In this document: positions 1 to 8,752 of the stretch, piece after piece
Layout: every line of letters starts with the position of its first letter
How positions within the stretch are numbered: the first letter of the stretch is position 1
From: Pseudomonadota bacterium
Lineage (GTDB): Bacteria; Pseudomonadota; Gammaproteobacteria; Burkholderiales; Rhodocyclaceae
Direction: 5' to 3'
Assembly (NCBI GenBank): GCA_018241725.1
Contig: JAFEDI010000046.1
Coordinates: 62,001-126,000, forward strand
DNA: 64,000 nucleotides
Notes under the pieces: generated by a model
Databases searched by the model: none
Seen by the model: the letters and a program-made list of their open reading frames with translations, nothing else
What the model was told of the DNA's origin: nothing
Position numbers and translations under genes: made by a program

Positions 1-74
1 CGCCCGGCACCGGCACCACTTTCCGCATCACGTTGCCCATCCATCGCAAGGTCTCCGCCGGAACGCCCCAATGA
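1..74 (+). CDS. Sensor histidine kinase, C-terminal fragment
   Basis: Only the last 23 codons are in the window, in reading frame 3, ending at TGA 72-74. The peptide begins PGTGTTFRITLPI, which fits the end of an HATPase_c domain (G2 box followed by the last beta strand) of a sensor histidine kinase. The stop overlaps the ATG of the HD-GYP response regulator as ATGA, so the two are translationally coupled and this kinase probably phosphorylates that regulator. The partnership is inference from the overlap. Confidence 0.7.
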   Translation, partial: PGTGTTFRITLPIHRKVSAGTPQ

Positions 75-1366
75 CCCTAACCCCGACAAGCGACAACACC
101 AGTTTCACAATTCTCTGCGTGGATGACGAAGCCAACATCCTGTCAGCGCTGCGCCGCCTGTTCCGCCCTCATGGCTACACCGTGCTGGTGGCCGGCGGCG
201 GCGCAGAGGGCCTTGAAATGCTGGCCAAGGAACGTGTGGACCTGATCATCTCCGACATGCGCATGCCCGAGATGGACGGCGCCACCTTTCTCGCCGAAGC
301 GCGCAAGCGGTACCCCGATACGGTGCGCCTGCTGCTCACTGGCTACGCCGACATGGAATCGACCATCGCCGCCATCAACGCGGGCCAGATCGCCCGCTAC
401 ATTGCCAAGCCATGGAACGACCAGGACGTGATCCTGACGGTACGGGAGGCCCTCGAACGCAAGGCGCTGGAACGGGAGAAGGCCCGCCTCGAAGCGCTGA
501 CGCGCGCCCAGAACGAAGAACTGAAGAACCTCAACGCCAGCCTCGAACAGAAGGTCGAGATCCGCACCGCCGAGCTGAAGACCGCCCACGAGAAGCTCAA
601 GCAGAATTTCCTGACCTCGATCCGGGTGTTCTCCAACCTCATCGAACTACGCGAAGGCCTGATCTCGGGCCACTCGCGCAGGGTTGCCGATCTGGGCCGC
701 AAGCTCGCCAACCGGCTGGGTTTCGCCCCTGCCGAAGCCCAGGACGTGATGGTCGCCGGCCTGCTGCACGACATCGGCAAGATCGGACTGCCTGATGAAC
801 TGCTCGCCAAGCCAGTGTCGCACATGAGCGGCGACGAACTCGGCGTGCTGCGCAAACATCCGGTAACCGGCCAGGCGGCCTTGATGGGCCTGGAAAACCT
901 TCGCCGCGCCGGCACCTTCATCCGCGGCCACCACGAACGCTGGGACGGCCAAGGCTACCCCGACCGCCTGTCCGGCCTGGCGATTCCCTACGGAGCACGG
1001 GTGCTGGCGGTGGCCAACGACTTCGACGGCCTGCAGATCGGCGCCCTGTCGGCGCGCAAGCTGAAGGCCGAAGAGGCCGTCACCTTCATCCAGCAGAACC
1101 GCGGCAAGCGCTATTGCCCGCAGGTGGTGGATGCGCTGATCGCCGAGCTGGGCGCAACCGACGCCGCAGCAGCCATAGGCAACGAGCACTCTCCTTCATC
1201 CCTCAAGCCCGGCATGGTGCTGGCCCGCGACCTTGTGACCCGCGACGGCGTAATGCTGCTGGCCGCAGATTTCGTGCTCGACGAGAATCTGATCCGCCAA
1301 CTGCGCGAGCTGGAAGCCTCGGAGGGCATCCGGCTGGCGATCGCCATCCGCCCCGAGCGCAAGTAG
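71..1366 (+). CDS. Response regulator with HD-GYP c-di-GMP phosphodiesterase domain
   Basis: 431 aa. Receiver domain at about 12-125, with acidic pair D18/D19, phospho-acceptor D62 (ISDMRMPEMDG), T90 and K113. A charged coiled-coil linker (about 125-180) leads to an HD domain: H233-D234 in LLHDIGKIG, H263 in KHP, H287-H288 and a GYP motif at 295-297. HD-GYP proteins of the RpfG type hydrolyse cyclic-di-GMP in the cytoplasm, with activity set by phosphorylation of the receiver. At the usual A-D-x-F-D-A-L segment this protein has A-N-D-F-D-G-L, so the usual metal-binding Asp is Asn316 if that register is right. It overlaps the upstream kinase by 4 bp. Domain identity is seen; activity is inferred. 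Confidence 0.88.
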   Translation: MTLTPTSDNTSFTILCVDDEANILSALRRLFRPHGYTVLVAGGGAEGLEMLAKERVDLIISDMRMPEMDGATFLAEARKRYPDTVRLLLTGYADMESTIAAINAGQIARYIAKPWNDQDVILTVREALERKALEREKARLEALTRAQNEELKNLNASLEQKVEIRTAELKTAHEKLKQNFLTSIRVFSNLIELREGLISGHSRRVADLGRKLANRLGFAPAEAQDVMVAGLLHDIGKIGLPDELLAKPVSHMSGDELGVLRKHPVTGQAALMGLENLRRAGTFIRGHHERWDGQGYPDRLSGLAIPYGARVLAVANDFDGLQIGALSARKLKAEEAVTFIQQNRGKRYCPQVVDALIAELGATDAAAAIGNEHSPSSLKPGMVLARDLVTRDGVMLLAADFVLDENLIRQLRELEASEGIRLAIAIRPERK

Positions 1367-1377
1367 CCCGCAGCACC

Positions 1378-3543
1378 TCAGTCCTCCGCTGGCGGCGGCA
1401 GAAGTGGCAGCACTTCCTCGGGAATGAAGAAGGGGCTGTCAAGCATGTCCGCCAGCGCCTCGCAACTTATTGGCATTGCAAACAGATAGCCCTGGATCAG
1501 GTAGCACCCCCGACGGCACAAGGCGTCCAGCTGGGCTGCCGTCTCCACGCCTTCGGCCACCACCTCCAGCCCCAGGCTGTGAGCCAGGCCGATCACCGCC
1601 TCGACGATCGCCACGCCCTGCCCGTCCTCCAGTTCGCTGACGAAGGAACGGTCGATCTTCAGCGCATCCACCGCCAGCCGGCGCAGATAGGCCAGCGACG
1701 AATAGCCGGTGCCAAAGTCGTCCACCGCGACGCGCACGCCCATGTCACGCAACTGGGCAAGAATGGCCGTGGCATGGTCGAGATCGCGCATCAGAACGGT
1801 CTCGGTCAACTCGAATTCCAACCGGGACGCCGCCACGCCGGTAATTGCCAGCACCTCCCGCACGGTGGGGATCAGCTGGGTATCCATGAAGTTAACGCCG
1901 GACAGGTTGATGCTGATGCGGAAATCCGGGGCCAGCCGGTGCTCCAGGCGTAGCAGGTCGGCGCATACCTTCTCCAGCACGCTGCGGGTCAGCGGTACGA
2001 TCAAGCCGGTTTCTTCAGCCAGGGAGATGAACTCCGGCGGCGGTACCGCTCCCCTGCTGGCGTGAGGCCAGCGCAGCAGTGCCTCGGCCTTGACGACCGC
2101 ACGCCGCCGGATGTCCACGATCGGCTGATAACGCATGCGCATCTCGTCCTCGCCGATGGCACGGCGCAGGTCGGTTTCCAGCGTGAAACGCAGGAAAGCC
2201 GCGACCTTCATGTCTTCGGAGAACAGCGCCAGCGGGTCGCCGCGGCTGCGCTTGGCATGGTTGAGCGCCGTCTCGGCCGCCTTCAGCAAGGCGTCGGCAT
2301 CCGTTGCATGATCCGGCATCACCGCCATGCCGATACGCGCCGACAAAGTGATCTCCTGCCCCGGTACGCGGATCGGCGCCCGCACGACCTCCAGCAGGCG
2401 TTCAGCCGTATCGAGCAGATCGGCCGCCGAGCCCACGTCGTTCACCAGCACGCCGAATTCGTCGGCAGCCAGGCGAGCCACCCGGAAACGGGTCGAATAG
2501 CCTCCCCCCGCTGCCTCAGCCGGCTGGCGGTCCCCCATGTCCTCCCGCAGGCGATGGGCGATCAGCTGCAGCACTTGGTCGCCCCGGTCCGGTCCCAGGC
2601 TGTCGTTAATGCGCGCAAAGCGGTCGATATCCACCACCATCACCGCGCAACGGCTGCCGTAGCGCAGACCACGGGCGGTAGCGCCGAGCAGGCTCTCGCG
2701 GAAATACTCCCGGTTGGGCAGGCCGGTAAGATGATCGAAGTAAGCCAGCTGGCGGATGCGCCGCTGGGCATCGACCTGCTCGGTGATGTCCTGCACGCTG
2801 CCCTCCATGACCAGCCCGCTGGCGCCACGCCCATCGTCACGACGCACCGGCTCGACGGTTTCCTGCACCGTACGTACGCTGCCGTCGGGCCACACGACCC
2901 GGTAAGTCAGCTGGTAGCCGACCCCATCCCGGGCTCCGGCCAGGGCGAGTTGCATGGCAGCGCGGTCGGGACCATAGACGTGTGCGAGGAGCGCCTCCAT
3001 GTCATCGCCGAAGTCGCCCCTTTCGCAGCCAAACAGCCGGTAGAACTGAGCCGAACGCCGGACCCGCCCGCTTCTCACCACCCACTCCCAGCTGCCCAGG
3101 CGGGCAATGCGCTGGGCATTAGACAGGCTCTCCTGGCTGAGGCTCAATTCCTGCATCACTTCAGCGGAGCGCAACACGTAGCGGATGCGGAAACGCAACA
3201 GGGTCCAGTTGATCGGCTTGGAGATGAAATCGGTCGCCCCGGCATCGAAGGCCTGCTCGATCGATTCACTATCGTCCAGGCCCGTCAGCATGATCACGGG
3301 CACCAAGCGCCCCGCCGGCAGCTGGCGCAGACGCCGGCACACGTCGAAACCGCTCAGGCCCGGCATCACCACGTCGAGCAGCACCAGATCGGGCGGAGTC
3401 TCATCGAAGAGGTCCAGCGCCTGCACCCCGTCCTCGGCCTCCGACACCGCAAAGCCCCCTTCCCGCAGGGCCTCCGTTGCCATCATGCGGGTCAGCGGAT
3501 CGTCATCCACCACCAAGATGCGCGCGCGTTCGCTTTCAGTCAT
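1378..3543 (-). CDS. Response regulator with PAS, degenerate GGDEF and EAL domains
   Basis: 721 aa. REC domain at 8-125 with phospho-acceptor D57 (LVLLDVVMPG) and K109. A PAS domain follows at about 145-260. The GGDEF domain (265-435) has active-site AADEF at 359-363, so the first two glycines are lost. The EAL domain (about 450-700) has EAL at 487-489 and the DDFGTGYSSLAYL loop intact. Known family behaviour suggests a phosphodiesterase with a GGDEF domain that may bind GTP as a regulator rather than make c-di-GMP. No membrane segment is seen. It lies 30 bp downstream of the Hpt gene on the same strand, so a phosphorelay feeding this receiver is plausible. Confidence 0.87.
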   Translation of the reverse strand: MTESERARILVVDDDPLTRMMATEALREGGFAVSEAEDGVQALDLFDETPPDLVLLDVVMPGLSGFDVCRRLRQLPAGRLVPVIMLTGLDDSESIEQAFDAGATDFISKPINWTLLRFRIRYVLRSAEVMQELSLSQESLSNAQRIARLGSWEWVVRSGRVRRSAQFYRLFGCERGDFGDDMEALLAHVYGPDRAAMQLALAGARDGVGYQLTYRVVWPDGSVRTVQETVEPVRRDDGRGASGLVMEGSVQDITEQVDAQRRIRQLAYFDHLTGLPNREYFRESLLGATARGLRYGSRCAVMVVDIDRFARINDSLGPDRGDQVLQLIAHRLREDMGDRQPAEAAGGGYSTRFRVARLAADEFGVLVNDVGSAADLLDTAERLLEVVRAPIRVPGQEITLSARIGMAVMPDHATDADALLKAAETALNHAKRSRGDPLALFSEDMKVAAFLRFTLETDLRRAIGEDEMRMRYQPIVDIRRRAVVKAEALLRWPHASRGAVPPPEFISLAEETGLIVPLTRSVLEKVCADLLRLEHRLAPDFRISINLSGVNFMDTQLIPTVREVLAITGVAASRLEFELTETVLMRDLDHATAILAQLRDMGVRVAVDDFGTGYSSLAYLRRLAVDALKIDRSFVSELEDGQGVAIVEAVIGLAHSLGLEVVAEGVETAAQLDALCRRGCYLIQGYLFAMPISCEALADMLDSPFFIPEEVLPLLPPPAED

Positions 3544-3573
3544 CGTCCCTGCCGGCCCTTCTCCGGATCATGT

Positions 3574-4062
3574 TCATCGGGGTGCATCCTCGTCGACCAA
3601 CCCCTCCTTGCGCAGCGCTAACCAACAAGCCTCCCAAGCCTCGGCAATACCTTCCACGTCCTCCGGCCGCGGCGCTTGCCCGGCCTTGATACGTTCGTCC
3701 AGACGCCGGGCGCATGCCGCCAGACGCAAGGCTCCCATCGCATGACAACCGGACTTCATCTTGTGCACCAGCGCACGCACGGCTTCCGCGTCGCCCGTCG
3801 CCAGGCTCGCCCGCAAACCCTGCACGTGACGCTCGGTTTCTCCGACGAACAGCGGCAGCAGACGCTTCAACATAGGCGCAGACCGATTACCGTTCACCCC
3901 GGGTAGCGCCATCAGCATAGCGAGGTCCAACGCCGGCTCACCGTGCGTCCGCGCCTTCGACCTGCGGCCTGCGACCGGACGCCACAGGGAACAGACCCGG
4001 GCGACAGGCCGGAAGAAGGATTTGGCGGGGATTCGATGCATCGAGGAACTCACCGGTGACAA
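3574..4062 (-). CDS. Hpt (histidine phosphotransfer) domain protein
   Basis: 162 aa at maximum length. The C-terminal about 110 residues look like an Hpt four-helix domain: PMLKRLLPLFVGETERHVQGL, then ALVHKMKSGCHAMGALRLA with the likely phospho-His in VHKMKSG. The first about 45 residues are Arg/Ser-rich, do not look like a domain and may be untranslated. The start is therefore uncertain; the recognisable part begins near ALDLAMLMALPG, about 3935. It precedes the REC-PAS-GGDEF-EAL gene by 30 bp, so it probably passes phosphate to that receiver or to the HD-GYP regulator. It could also be the remnant of a hybrid kinase that lost its front part, since no kinase sits directly upstream. Confidence 0.65.
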   Translation of the reverse strand: MSPVSSSMHRIPAKSFFRPVARVCSLWRPVAGRRSKARTHGEPALDLAMLMALPGVNGNRSAPMLKRLLPLFVGETERHVQGLRASLATGDAEAVRALVHKMKSGCHAMGALRLAACARRLDERIKAGQAPRPEDVEGIAEAWEACWLALRKEGLVDEDAPR

Positions 4063-4302
4063 GGCCTACGACAGCTGCGGGGCCCAATACCCCGCCAACG
4101 GCCACCGTTTTACCCAAACATCGTCCCGCCTGATGCCTAACAATACGCACCCGACAGCCAACTCCCGGCGCTTCGGCAGCGGCCCGTGCGAAAATTCACA
4201 AACGGGTGGGCTGTCCGCCGCCCTGCGCCCATCGGCTACAATTGCAACATTTTTCTCCCGGCATTCCGGCGGCACACAGCCCGCCCGTCAAGGTAAGACC
4301 AG

Positions 4303-6027
4303 ATGACTGCACCCACTTCTCCGGCCGACGAAGCCGCCACACCCAGCAATTTCATCCGCAGCCTCATCGACGAGGACCGTCGCCTCGGCAAATGGGACGG
4401 ACGGGTCGAAACCCGCTTTCCGCCGGAGCCGAACGGCTACCTGCACTACGGCCACGCCAAGAGCATCTGCCTGAACTTCGGCCTCGCCGAAGCCTACGGC
4501 GGTGCCTGTCACATGCGCTTCGACGACACAAATCCGACCAAGGAAGAACAGGAATACGTCGACGCGATCATCGAGGCCGTACAGTGGCTGGGCTTCAGCT
4601 GGGGCGAACACCTGTATTTCGCGTCGGACTACTTCGACAAGATGTACGCGATGGCCGAGCACCTGATCACCGTCGGCAAGGCCTATGTGGACTCCCTGTC
4701 CGCCGAGGAAATGCGGGCCTATCGCGGCACCCTGTCGGCCCCCGGCAAGGACAGCCCGTACCGCAACCGCAGCGTCACCGAGAACCTTGAGCTGTTCCAG
4801 CGCATGAAAGCCGGCGAGTTCCCCGACGGCACGCACATCCTGCGCGCCAAGATCGACATGGCCTCGCCCAACATCAACCTGCGCGATCCAGCCATCTACC
4901 GCATCCGCCATGCCACGCACCACCGCACTGGCGACCGCTGGTGCGTGTATCCGATGTACACCTTCGCCCATCCGATCGAAGATGCGCTGGAGGACGTGAC
5001 CCACTCCATCTGCACCCTCGAGTTCGAGGATCAGCGCCCGTTCTACGACTGGCTGCTGGACAGCCTCGCCGAAGGTGGCTTCTTCCCACGGCCCGTACCA
5101 CGCCAGATCGAGTTTGCACGCCTCAACCTCACTTATGTGGTGCTGTCCAAGCGCAAGCTGATCCAGCTGGTTGACGAGCAGCACGTGGCCGGCTGGGACG
5201 ACCCGCGCCTGCCAACCCTTGTCGGCGCACGCCGCCGCGGCTTCACGCCGGAGGGTTTCCGCATGTTCGCCGAGCGCATCGGCGTCTCCAAGTCCGACTC
5301 GTGGATCGACATGAGCGTGCTCGAAGACTGCATGCGCGAGCATCTCAACGAGGCTGCCGAACGCCGCGTCGCAGTGCTCGACCCACTCAAGCTGATCATC
5401 ACCAACTATCCGGAAGGCCAGACCGAGCGCTGCCACGCCCCCAACCACCCGCTGCACCCGGAGCTCGGCAAGCGTGAAATGCCGTTCAGCCGGGAACTGT
5501 GGATCGAGCGTGAAGACTTCATGGAAACCCCGGTCAAGGGCTACCACCGCCTCTACCCGGGCAACATGGCACGCCTGCGCTACGGCTTCGTGGTGAAATG
5601 CACCGGTTGCGAGAAGGACGCCGACGGCAACGTGACCGCCGTGCTGTGCGAATACATGCCCGACTCCAAGTCCGGCACGCCGGGCGCCGACAACTATAAG
5701 GTGAAGGGCAATCTGCACTGGGTGTCGGTGGCCCATGCCTATACGGCTGAAGTGCGCCTCTACGACCGCCTGTTCGCCCATGCCTATCCGGGCGCCCGTC
5801 GGGAAGGCGATGCGGAAGGCCTCGAACGCGACTTCCTCGATGACATCAACCCGAACAGCCTGAAAGTCATCACTGCCCAGCTCGAACCAGCGCTGCGTGC
5901 AGCCAGGCCGGAGGCCCGCCTCCAGTTCGAGCGCCACGGCTATTTCGTGGCCGATCGCATGGACTCCCGCGACGGTGCACCGATCTTCAACCGCACCGTC
6001 ACCCTCAGGGATACCTGGAAGAAGTAG
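4303..6027 (+). CDS. glnS: Glutamine--tRNA ligase
   Basis: 574 aa; charges tRNA-Gln with glutamine using ATP in the cytoplasm. Class I synthetase signatures are visible: PEPNGYLHYGHAKS (HIGH-like box), the long catalytic core with FDDTNPTKEEQEYVD, and VLSKRKL as the KMSKS equivalent, followed by the beta-barrel anticodon-binding region ending in RDTWKK. It is slightly longer than the E. coli enzyme. The ATG is preceded by an AAGG ribosome-binding sequence. A TACAAT hexamer at 4237-4242 is a possible -10 element. A presence of GlnRS means the tRNA-dependent amidation route is not the only route to Gln-tRNA. Confidence 0.96.
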   Translation: MTAPTSPADEAATPSNFIRSLIDEDRRLGKWDGRVETRFPPEPNGYLHYGHAKSICLNFGLAEAYGGACHMRFDDTNPTKEEQEYVDAIIEAVQWLGFSWGEHLYFASDYFDKMYAMAEHLITVGKAYVDSLSAEEMRAYRGTLSAPGKDSPYRNRSVTENLELFQRMKAGEFPDGTHILRAKIDMASPNINLRDPAIYRIRHATHHRTGDRWCVYPMYTFAHPIEDALEDVTHSICTLEFEDQRPFYDWLLDSLAEGGFFPRPVPRQIEFARLNLTYVVLSKRKLIQLVDEQHVAGWDDPRLPTLVGARRRGFTPEGFRMFAERIGVSKSDSWIDMSVLEDCMREHLNEAAERRVAVLDPLKLIITNYPEGQTERCHAPNHPLHPELGKREMPFSRELWIEREDFMETPVKGYHRLYPGNMARLRYGFVVKCTGCEKDADGNVTAVLCEYMPDSKSGTPGADNYKVKGNLHWVSVAHAYTAEVRLYDRLFAHAYPGARREGDAEGLERDFLDDINPNSLKVITAQLEPALRAARPEARLQFERHGYFVADRMDSRDGAPIFNRTVTLRDTWKK

Positions 6028-6063
6028 CAGTAATTACCCGGGTCGGCCACCCGGCCCCTCCGG

Positions 6064-6112
6064 GCACCTTCTTCCCGTGGTACGGCGCAAGCCGGCCACG
6101 GGAAGAAGGTGC
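6064..6112. other. Long perfect hairpin downstream of glnS
   Basis: A 17-bp perfect inverted repeat (6064-6080 and 6096-6112) encloses a smaller 4-bp stem, CGGC/GCCG at 83-86 and 91-94 of the 6000s, capped by GCAA. It sits in the 289-bp gap between glnS and the PAS-GGDEF-EAL gene, where no ORF is convincing. There is no U-tract after either arm, so it is not a standard intrinsic terminator. It may be a processing or stabilising hairpin for the glnS transcript, part of a small RNA, or a REP-like element. Confidence 0.6.
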
Positions 6113-6316
6113 AGTTGCAGCGCCCCAAAAATCCGCCTGAAGCAATGCGTGCGGAATTATCCGCAACGGACATGCTGCCGAGGATGCACTCGTCTCAAGC
6201 AATGGGCACAATAGCCGAGTACAAGTGAATAGCGCTGCAGGTATCCTGAACGAATTCACCGCTGCAGTCGCACCTCAACCGACAGCGCTCCCCCCAAGCC
6301 TCCAGGGCCCGACACG

Positions 6317-8752
6317 ATGCTGAGCAAGCTCTCGATCCGCGTCCGTCTGCTGCTGGTCAGTACCGTGGTGCAGGTGGTCATGCTGACCTTGCTGCTGACC
6401 AACAGCGGACGACTGATCAACGAGGCGACAACCGCCAGCCTGAGCACCCTCATCGCCCAGAACGCCGCCATCCTCAATGTGGTCACAGCCGCCTACGTGC
6501 CCCAGGGGCGTTACCAGGATCTTCAGGATGCCCTCGGCGAACTGCTCGGCAACAACCACGAAGGCCTGGTCTATGTCCGCATCGTCGATAGCACCGGACA
6601 ACTGCGGGTCCGCGCCGGCATGCCTGAGATGGACGCGCTGCCGCCCCCCAACGAAGACAGCGCCGGGAGCCTTGGCAACTATGTCGGACAGACACTGATC
6701 CACGTGCACCGCCCGGTGCTGCTGGAGCACAACCAGGTCGGCTTCGTGCAGTTCGGCGTGTCCATCGCTCCGCTGGTGCAGGCCAAGCAGCGCATCCTTA
6801 ACCAGGGCATTGCCATCGCCAGCGCCGAGGTGCTGATCACCCTGCTGCTGCTCGGTGCCATCGGCTATCTGCTGACCCGCAACCTGGGGCGTCTGCTGCG
6901 TGGCAGCCAGGCCATCGCAGCCGGACGCCTGTCCCACCGCCTGCCAGAACAGGGCAACGACGAGCTGGCGCAACTATGTCGTCACTTCAACCGCATGGCC
7001 GCCGCACTGCAGTCGCGCATCCAGGAACTGGAGAGCACCGCCCGCCAGCTGGCCCTCAGCGAGGAACGCTACGCACTGGCCACGCGAGCCGCCAATGACG
7101 GCCTGTGGGACTGGGACATCGCCAACGACCAGACTTATTTTGCCCCGCGCTTCGCCGAAATCCTCGGCCTGTCGTTCAACGCCTTCACCGAGGAAAAGCG
7201 CTCGATCATCGATTACCTCCATCCGGACGACCGGGAGCCCTTCCGCCTGCGCGTGATTGCCCACCTGAAGCGGGAGTCCGCCCAGCTGATGGCCGAGCAC
7301 CGCATCCGCCATGCAGATGGCGACTACCGCTGGATCCTCATCTGCGGCATGGCCGTGTACGACCCGACCAGCGGACGGGCGATCCGCATGGCGGGCTCGA
7401 TCAGCGACATCAATCTACGCAAGCGCGCTGAAGACCAACTCATCCACGACGCCCTGCACGACGGCCTGACGGGACTCGCCAACCGGGCACTCTTCGTCGA
7501 GCACCTGCAGAACACCCTTCTCCACGCGGACCGGGCCACCGGCAACCTGTTCGCGGTCCTGCATATCAACATCGAGCGTTTCCACGTGGTCAACGACAGT
7601 CTGGGGTATTCGGCCGGCGACGACCTGCTGCGCCTCGTTGCATCCCGGATCTGCGCACTGGCCCGTCCCGGCGACGTGGTCGGACGGGTGGCCGGCGATC
7701 AGTTCGCAGTACTCCTCAACGACATCCCGGACGCCGGCGAAGCGATCCGCTTTTCGGAAAACCTGCAGACCCAACTGGCCGAGAGCGCCGAGCTCAACGG
7801 CCATCGGCTCTACCCCAAGACACGCATCGGCGTTGTACTCGGCAGCGGCGGCTTCCACAGCGCGGAAGACCTGATGCGCGATGCCGACAATGCCATGCAC
7901 CGCTCCCGCAGTAGCGCGGAGGCCTCCATCACGGTTTTCCAGTCGGCCATGCATCAACAGGTCCTCCGCGACCTGCAGATCGAGTCCCAACTACGGGCAG
8001 CCCTGAGCAATCACCAGCTGGTCGCTCACTTCCAGCCCATCGTCGATCTGCGCGACGGCCGCACGACGGGCTTTGAAGCCCTCGTCCGCTGGCCTCAGGC
8101 CAGCGCCAGGCGCATCGGCCCGGACGTCTTCATCCCCGTCGCCGAATCCCTCGGTCTGGTTCACGAACTCGGCATGCAGATGCTCGACCAAAGCTGCGCC
8201 TGCCTGAAGGCCTGGCGCGAGCAGGGCCTCGCCGACGAGAAGCTGTCGATCAGCGTCAACCTTTCGGCCCGCCAGCTCACCCAGGCCGATCTGGCCGACC
8301 AGGTCGTCGCCTGCATCGAGCGCCACGGCCTGCCACCCGCTGCACTCAAGCTGGAGATTACCGAGGGCACCCTGGTCACGCGCAAGGAACTGGCCATGCA
8401 CCAACTCGGCAAGCTGCGGGCCAAGGGCCTGCGCATCCTCATCGACGACTTTGGCACCGGCTATTCTTCCCTGAGCTATCTTCATTCGATTCCCTGCGAC
8501 ACGATCAAGCTGGACGGCTCCTTCGTCCGCGAGATCGAGATCATTCCCCGCCTGCGCACCATCGTCGAAGGCAGCATCCGCCTGGCCCACGAACTGGGCA
8601 TGAGCGTCGTCGCCGAGTGCATCGAAACCCCCAGCCAGGCCGACATGCTCCGGGATCTTGGCTGTGACTACGGCCAAGGCTACCTGTTTGCCGCTGCCGA
8701 GCCTGCCGACAAGATCCGGCAGCGCCTTGAAGCCCAGAGAGGTGGAACGTGA
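6317..8752 (+). CDS. Membrane HAMP-PAS-GGDEF-EAL cyclic-di-GMP protein
   Basis: 811 aa. Transmembrane helix 1 lies at about 11-30 and helix 2 at about 165-187; they enclose a periplasmic sensor of about 135 residues with no family I can name. HAMP follows (190-240), then PAS (250-370), GGDEF (about 375-545) and EAL (about 555-800). The GGDEF active site reads AGDQF (459-463), which is unlikely to be a competent cyclase. The EAL motif (587-589) and DDFGTGYSSLSYL loop are intact, so phosphodiesterase activity is the better guess. Its TGA overlaps the GTG of the next gene (GTGA), so it is coupled to an outer-membrane protein and, beyond it, a periplasmic binding-like protein. That context suggests it reads a periplasmic or surface signal. 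Confidence 0.88.
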   Translation: MLSKLSIRVRLLLVSTVVQVVMLTLLLTNSGRLINEATTASLSTLIAQNAAILNVVTAAYVPQGRYQDLQDALGELLGNNHEGLVYVRIVDSTGQLRVRAGMPEMDALPPPNEDSAGSLGNYVGQTLIHVHRPVLLEHNQVGFVQFGVSIAPLVQAKQRILNQGIAIASAEVLITLLLLGAIGYLLTRNLGRLLRGSQAIAAGRLSHRLPEQGNDELAQLCRHFNRMAAALQSRIQELESTARQLALSEERYALATRAANDGLWDWDIANDQTYFAPRFAEILGLSFNAFTEEKRSIIDYLHPDDREPFRLRVIAHLKRESAQLMAEHRIRHADGDYRWILICGMAVYDPTSGRAIRMAGSISDINLRKRAEDQLIHDALHDGLTGLANRALFVEHLQNTLLHADRATGNLFAVLHINIERFHVVNDSLGYSAGDDLLRLVASRICALARPGDVVGRVAGDQFAVLLNDIPDAGEAIRFSENLQTQLAESAELNGHRLYPKTRIGVVLGSGGFHSAEDLMRDADNAMHRSRSSAEASITVFQSAMHQQVLRDLQIESQLRAALSNHQLVAHFQPIVDLRDGRTTGFEALVRWPQASARRIGPDVFIPVAESLGLVHELGMQMLDQSCACLKAWREQGLADEKLSISVNLSARQLTQADLADQVVACIERHGLPPAALKLEITEGTLVTRKELAMHQLGKLRAKGLRILIDDFGTGYSSLSYLHSIPCDTIKLDGSFVREIEIIPRLRTIVEGSIRLAHELGMSVVAECIETPSQADMLRDLGCDYGQGYLFAAAEPADKIRQRLEAQRGGT

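Noticed and set aside
4288-5937. 549-aa minus-strand open frame over glnS
   Set aside because: It is the antisense of a clear glnS and has the low-complexity Val/Gly/His composition of a shadow frame in GC-rich DNA.
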